Shown here piece after piece: positions 59,956 to 64,000 of a stretch of DNA of 64,000 nucleotides. The stretch spans positions 248,001-312,000 of the forward strand of contig CAWBYA010000003.1 in assembly GCA_963792895.1 (NCBI GenBank), given 5' to 3'. Numbering within the stretch: position 1 is the first letter of the stretch; every line of letters starts with the position of its first letter. A program made the position numbers and the translations under genes. Source of the stretch: UBA6912 sp963792895 (GTDB taxonomy: Bacteria > Actinomycetota > Acidimicrobiia > Spongiisociales > UBA5794). Under the pieces are notes generated by a model. That model saw nothing but the letters and a program-made list of their open reading frames with translations, did no database searches and was not told the origin of the DNA.

Positions 59956-61119
59956 ATGTCGTTCGACGAGCGCCCTCCCTGGCTCACCTACTCGCTCCTT
60001 GTCGCCGGCAAGCTGGCGGTCAACACCGCGACGCGCTTCGTCTATGCGTTCTTGCCGGCGATCGCGCGTGGGCTCGGTGTTTCCACTGGTGCTGCGGGAA
60101 CGCTTGCATCGGTGCGTTGGGCATCGGGAGCGCTCACTCCCTTGGCCGTACGGCTCGCCGGGCGGGAGCATCGCAGGCGCATCGTGCTCGCCGGGCTCGG
60201 GGTGTTCGTCGCCGGCTCACTGGTCACAGCCGCTCTCGGCTTCTACGCAGGGGCCCTCGTCGGGTTCGTGCTGATGGGTATCGCCACTCCGGTCTTCAAC
60301 AGTGGCACCCAGGCGTGGGTTGCCGACCGGGTGCCGTATGAGCGCCGGGGCAAGCTCCTCGGGATTCTCGAGACGACCTGGGCGGTGTCGTTCCTCGTGG
60401 GGGCACCCGCCGCCGGTTGGCTGATCGAACGTAGCGGCTGGACGGCGCCGTTCTGGGCGACCGCTGTGATCGTTGCTGTGATCCTCGCCGGGCTTGCCCT
60501 TGTGATTCGCGAGCCTGTCCGAGCCGGGGCAGCGCCGCAGGGCGTGATTGCCTGGGATCGCGCCTCGGGCGGTTTCCTCGCCGGAACGGTCCTCATCGTT
60601 GGGAGCGTCGAGATGATGTTCATCACGTTCGCAACGTGGTTGGAGGAGGTGCACGGGTTCAGCGTGGCGGGGCTGGCCGGGGTTGCCATCGTCATCGGTT
60701 TTGCCGAGCTCACAGCGGAAGGCGCCACGGTTGCGTTCACAGACCGGCTGGGAAAGCCCTACGCCGTGGCAGTTGGGCTCGGTGCGAGCGCCCTCGGCTT
60801 CCTCCTCGTTGCGCTGCTGCGGCTCGAAGTGGTCCCTGCCGTCGCCGGCCTCGTCCTTGGGATCGCCGGATTCGAGTTCGCATTCGTCTCTTCCATATCA
60901 CTGGGGACGGAGCTGCAGCCGTCTGCCCGAATCGCATACCTGTCGCGGTTTGTGGTCGCACAGGCGGTAGGGCGGGGTGTCGCTGCGCTCGTCGGTCTCG
61001 CCGTGTTCGGCGCCCTCGGGATGGGTGCCGTTGCCCTTCTCGCTGCGGCGGTCGCAGTTGTGGCAGCGCTGGTCACGGTTGGCGCGGTGCGCGACCATGC
61101 TGCGGCGATGAAGCCATGA
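59956..61119 (+). CDS. MFS transporter
   Basis: 387 residues, about 12 transmembrane helices. NTATRFVYAFLPAIARGLGV in helix 1, GREHRRRIVLAGLGVFVAGS as the loop 2-3 region, and WVADRVPYERRGKLLGILET as the loop 4-5 motif are typical of MFS_1 sugar/drug transporters. Direction and substrate unknown. Starts 59 bases from the divergent SARP-kinase gene, which could regulate it. It is followed after 16 bases by pncB on the same strand, so import of an NAD precursor is conceivable but unproven. Confidence 0.88.
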   Translation: MSFDERPPWLTYSLLVAGKLAVNTATRFVYAFLPAIARGLGVSTGAAGTLASVRWASGALTPLAVRLAGREHRRRIVLAGLGVFVAGSLVTAALGFYAGALVGFVLMGIATPVFNSGTQAWVADRVPYERRGKLLGILETTWAVSFLVGAPAAGWLIERSGWTAPFWATAVIVAVILAGLALVIREPVRAGAAPQGVIAWDRASGGFLAGTVLIVGSVEMMFITFATWLEEVHGFSVAGLAGVAIVIGFAELTAEGATVAFTDRLGKPYAVAVGLGASALGFLLVALLRLEVVPAVAGLVLGIAGFEFAFVSSISLGTELQPSARIAYLSRFVVAQAVGRGVAALVGLAVFGALGMGAVALLAAAVAVVAALVTVGAVRDHAAAMKP

Positions 61120-61135
61120 CGACGGGACGCAGCGC

Positions 61136-62680
61136 ATGACACAAACCGACGCGAGTCTGACAGAGGGAGCGCTCTTCACCGACCAGTACCAGCTGTCCAT
61201 GGCTCAGCTCTACTTCCGCGAGGGCGTCCACGAAAGGCCGGCGCGGTTCGACTTCGCGTTCCGCAGCTACCCCGACTACGGCCGCCACCAGGCCGGGTAC
61301 TGCATCTTCGCCGGGCTCGCCGACCTGCTCGACTGGATGACCAGCACCCGCTTCACGGCGGCCGACCTGGACCAGTTGCGCACGCAACGCAACGCCGTGG
61401 GCGAACCGGTGTTCGGCGACGACTTCCTGGGCTGGCTCGAGACGCACGGGCGTTTCGACGCCGTCGACCTCGTCGCCGCACCCGAAGGCAGCGTCGTGCA
61501 TCCGCATGCCCCGATCCTCACTGCTCAGGGGCCGCTTGCGATTGCGCAGATCCTCGAGACGTCGCTGCTCAACCACCTCAACTACCCGACCTTGGTGGCC
61601 ACCAAGGCTTCGCGAGTCGCCGAGGCGGCGCGGGGAGGGCCGGTGCTCGAGTTCGGGATGAGGCGCGGTCCCGGCACCGGAGCCAACGCAGGTGCCCGGG
61701 CGGCGCTCGTCGGCGGGGCGCGCTTCACGTCGAACGTTGGGGCCTCGCTCCGTGCGGGCGTGCCGCCCAAGGGCACCCATGCGCACTCGATGGTGCAATT
61801 CTTCATGGCCGTTGGGGGTGGCGAGCTGGAGGCCTTTCGAGCCTACGCCCGCAGCTATCCGGACGACTGCATACTGCTCGTCGACACCATCGACACCCTG
61901 GAGAGCGGTGTCCCCAACGCCATCACCGTGTTTCGTGAGCTCGCGGCGGCCGGCCACCGGCCGGTGGGCATCCGGCTCGACTCGGGCGACCTTGCCCACC
62001 TCGCTATCCGATCGGCGCGGATGCTGAACGACGCAGGGTTCCCCTCCGCAACCATCGTGCTGTCATCCAATCTCGACGAGCTGGCGATCTGGCAGATCCT
62101 CGCCCAGATCGAAGAGGAGGCTTCCCGGTACGACGTCGATCCTGCGGCTCTGACCCGCCGCCTCACGTACGGTGTCGGGACGCGCCTGATCACCTCCCAC
62201 GGCCACGCCGCCCTCGACGGCGTCTACAAGCTGGTGGCAGTTCGACACGATGACCGATGGGAGCCTGCGATCAAGCTGTCGGAGAACCGGGAGAAGATCC
62301 CCATTCCCGGCAACAAGCGGGTGTGGCGGGTCTCAGACCATCGCGGCTCGGCAACCGCCGACGTGGTTGCGGGTGAGCACGAGGAGATCGTCCCCGGCAG
62401 GTCTCTGCGACTGCACCACCCATATCGAGAGGGCGTCGCGCGGGTGTTGGCACCACACGACGTGGGAATGGTCGACGAGCTCGTCGTACCGGTGCTGCGC
62501 GGAGGCGCCATCCTCCTCGATCAGTCGCTCGAGGCAGCGCGGGCGACCCGAGCGAGCGACTTGGAGCGGCTGGATCCTGGTGTACGCCGGCTCGTCAACC
62601 CGCACACCTATCACGTGTCGCTCACCGACGGGGTGAAGGCGCTCCAGGATGCGCTCGTCGCCCGCGCTCTCAGCGGCTGA
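61136..62680 (+). CDS. pncB: Nicotinate phosphoribosyltransferase
   Basis: 514 residues, longer than the E. coli enzyme but normal for the actinobacterial form. LFTDQYQLSMAQLYFREGV is the family start, EFGMRRGPGTGANAGARAA binds PRPP/nicotinate, GTHAHSMVQFF has the catalytic His, and IRLDSGDLAHLAIRSA binds phosphate. Converts nicotinate to nicotinate mononucleotide in the Preiss-Handler NAD salvage route. It is probably co-transcribed with the MFS gene (16-base gap) and convergent with pncA, which makes its substrate. Confidence 0.95.
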   Translation: MTQTDASLTEGALFTDQYQLSMAQLYFREGVHERPARFDFAFRSYPDYGRHQAGYCIFAGLADLLDWMTSTRFTAADLDQLRTQRNAVGEPVFGDDFLGWLETHGRFDAVDLVAAPEGSVVHPHAPILTAQGPLAIAQILETSLLNHLNYPTLVATKASRVAEAARGGPVLEFGMRRGPGTGANAGARAALVGGARFTSNVGASLRAGVPPKGTHAHSMVQFFMAVGGGELEAFRAYARSYPDDCILLVDTIDTLESGVPNAITVFRELAAAGHRPVGIRLDSGDLAHLAIRSARMLNDAGFPSATIVLSSNLDELAIWQILAQIEEEASRYDVDPAALTRRLTYGVGTRLITSHGHAALDGVYKLVAVRHDDRWEPAIKLSENREKIPIPGNKRVWRVSDHRGSATADVVAGEHEEIVPGRSLRLHHPYREGVARVLAPHDVGMVDELVVPVLRGGAILLDQSLEAARATRASDLERLDPGVRRLVNPHTYHVSLTDGVKALQDALVARALSG

Positions 62681-62699
62681 TCACAAGGCCGGAGTGGGG

Positions 62700-63074
62700 T
62701 CAGCCGGGGCTCATCAGCAGCCACAGCACGGCGCACATGGCACCAACGGGTGGTGAGGCGAACATTGCGATCTTCCGCGTCCTCTCGCGCATCGCTGCAA
62801 GGGAGGTCACCATCACCGCGGCAGCGACGCCGAACGCCCAGCCGGCAGCGGCGGCTCCAACCACCAAGCCGGCGAGACCCACGAGCAGCGCACCCCACAC
62901 CTCGGGAAGGAAGAGCCACTCGAGCCCGTTCTCACCTGCAGCGATGGGCGCGATGCCACCGACCAGCCACCGGCTCGCGACCCAGAGACCCAGCCCGAAG
63001 GCGGCGCAGCCGCCGATCCACACCCATTCAGCAAGGGAGAGGCGGCGAAAGCGAGCCGGGCTGGTCGTCATCAT
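62700..63074 (-). CDS. Small membrane protein of unknown function
   Basis: 124 residues from ATG 63074 (MMTTSPARFRRLSLAEWVW). Three to four hydrophobic helices (IGGCAAFGLGLWVASRWLVG, VWGALLVGLAGLVVGAAAAG, VGAMCAVLWLLM). Family not recognised. Convergent with pncB, 19 bases apart. The preceding 63075-63225 has no gene. Confidence 0.65.
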   Translation of the reverse strand: MMTTSPARFRRLSLAEWVWIGGCAAFGLGLWVASRWLVGGIAPIAAGENGLEWLFLPEVWGALLVGLAGLVVGAAAAGWAFGVAAAVMVTSLAAMRERTRKIAMFASPPVGAMCAVLWLLMSPG

Positions 63075-63225
63075 GGCACCATCGTGGCGCGGTGATCCGA
63101 CCTGGGCCATCGGGGATGTTCCCCAGATTGCGTCGGGCCCGGGAGAGGAGAAGCAAGCCCCGGTTTCCTCACGTGGTCGCTGGCCGCACGGAGCGGCGGA
63201 TCACGACACCGGGATACGACGTGAG

Positions 63226-63819
63226 CTATCGGATCGCAACGCCGCCGATGGCCATCGCAGCGACGGCACGCGCCCCGTCGCCTGGGGAGAGGTTCACCGG
63301 CCGTATCCCGTCGGCGAGGACCGTCGGCGCGAATCCGTTCTTGGCCGCGTCGAGCGCGGTGGCCTGCACGCAGTAGTCGGTCGCCAGCCCGACGACGACA
63401 ACCGAGGCTATGCCGTTCGCTCGCAGCATCTCGGCGAGCTCTGTCGGTGACTCCTCACCCGACACGGGATCCCGCATCGTGAAGCCCGAGTAGCCGTCCT
63501 CGCCATGCGCACCCTTCTTCACGATCGGCCCCGAGACCACCAGATCGGGATGCAGCTCGGCGCCCCACGAGCCTGCGAGGCAGTGCACGGGCCAGAGGCC
63601 GCCGTCCTTCGCAAAATGCGGGGTCGACGCGGGATGCCAATCCTGGGTGTACACGACAAAGGCCCCGGCGTCGGTCGCCGCCCGAATCTCGTTGTTGATG
63701 AAGGGGACCACCTGCTCGCCGCCGGCCACGGAGAGCGAGCCGGCAGGGTCGGCGAAGTCGTTCTGAACATCCACCACGATCAGGGCGACTTGGGGGCCAT
63801 ACTCCGCCGCACCGGACAT
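63226..63819 (-). CDS. pncA: Nicotinamidase
   Basis: 197 residues. The Asp-Lys-Cys triad is present: ALIVVDVQNDFADPAGSL (Asp), PIVKKGAHGEDGYSGF (Lys) and VVGLATDYCVQATALDA (Cys). Metal ligands are in YTQDWHPASTPHF. Hydrolyses nicotinamide to nicotinate, which pncB then uses. The ATG at 63819 shares one base with the upstream sufU stop (TGATG), so translation is coupled. Typical length for PncA. Confidence 0.95.
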   Translation of the reverse strand: MSGAAEYGPQVALIVVDVQNDFADPAGSLSVAGGEQVVPFINNEIRAATDAGAFVVYTQDWHPASTPHFAKDGGLWPVHCLAGSWGAELHPDLVVSGPIVKKGAHGEDGYSGFTMRDPVSGEESPTELAEMLRANGIASVVVVGLATDYCVQATALDAAKNGFAPTVLADGIRPVNLSPGDGARAVAAMAIGGVAIR

Positions 63820-64000
63820 CAGCCGGTGTCCGCCTGGTCGAGCGCCGTCTCGAGCGTCGCCCACGGAAGATCGGCGCACTTGATGCGGACGGGAAACCTG
63901 CGCACCCCTTGGAGCGCCTCGAGATCCCCGAGGACGGCGCCGGGCCGGTCTGGGTCGACGGGGCTCTCGCCATCCTCGATGGACATCATGGTCTTGAACT
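63819..64000 (-). CDS. sufU: SufU-type Fe-S scaffold/sulfur carrier, C-terminal end (partial)
   Basis: Only the last 60 codons are in the window; the 5' part lies beyond base 64000. FKTMMSIEDGESPVDPDRPG followed by LGDLEALQGVRRFPVRIKCA and LPWATLETAL is the characteristic SufU C-terminus, including the zinc/thiol Cys of RIKCA. SufU accepts sulfur from SufS for the SufBCD scaffold. By analogy sufS may lie just upstream, outside the window. It ends by overlapping pncA. Confidence 0.85.
   Translation of the reverse strand, partial: FKTMMSIEDGESPVDPDRPGAVLGDLEALQGVRRFPVRIKCADLPWATLETALDQADTG

Overview
The window is GC-rich, densely coded actinobacterial chromosome. Supporting traits are a menaquinone (men) gene set, an F420-type LLM oxidoreductase, NucS mismatch endonuclease, an Rv2578c-like radical SAM protein, a SUF system with a Rieske ferredoxin between sufD and sufC, Thr-rich lipoprotein linkers, and SARP/BTAD regulators. 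An uncultured lineage of the Acidimicrobiia type is my best guess, but that is inference. I see no rRNA, tRNA, IS element, prophage, CRISPR array or replication origin.

Layout. 0-6 kb: menaquinone biosynthesis (menB, menA and a PLP aminotransferase leftward; menE rightward from a shared promoter), then an SDR and a site-2 protease. 6-15 kb: cell-envelope proteins (M3 peptidase, HtrA-like protease, beta-propeller lipoprotein) and a heterodimeric ABC exporter pair. 15-22 kb: small metabolic enzymes, an Eis-like acetyltransferase, a secreted protease and degraded or frameshifted genes. 22-27.6 kb: gltB and a GNAT. 27.8-41 kb: Fe-S assembly genes split into sufB and, 9 kb later, sufD-Rieske-sufC, separated by MFS, VOC, nucS, radical SAM, sigma factor, DUF4015 lipoprotein, uracil-DNA glycosylase and an M23 peptidase. 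41-45.5 kb: sirtuin, DUF2277 and several secreted proteins. 45.7-60 kb: a signalling region with a 1,838-residue SARP/cyclase-like/pseudokinase/NTPase/TM/propeller protein, a truncated tandem paralogue, fumC, an aminotransferase, a thioesterase and a second SARP fused to a canonical Ser/Thr kinase and P-loop ATPase. 60-64 kb: MFS, pncB, pncA (NAD salvage, which could recycle the nicotinamide released by the sirtuin) and the 3' end of sufU.

Three window-wide patterns matter. First, at least fourteen genes have a TAnnnT box ending 6-8 bases before the start codon, which is the signature of leaderless transcription. Second, six conserved genes (Eis-like, Rossmann, sufB, udgB, aminotransferase, and gltB with a compensating second shift) each carry an apparent single-base insertion. 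Because sufB and gltB are unlikely to be dead, indel errors in the sequence are at least as likely as real gene decay. Third, many neighbouring genes overlap by the four bases ATGA, GTGA or TTGA, implying translational coupling.
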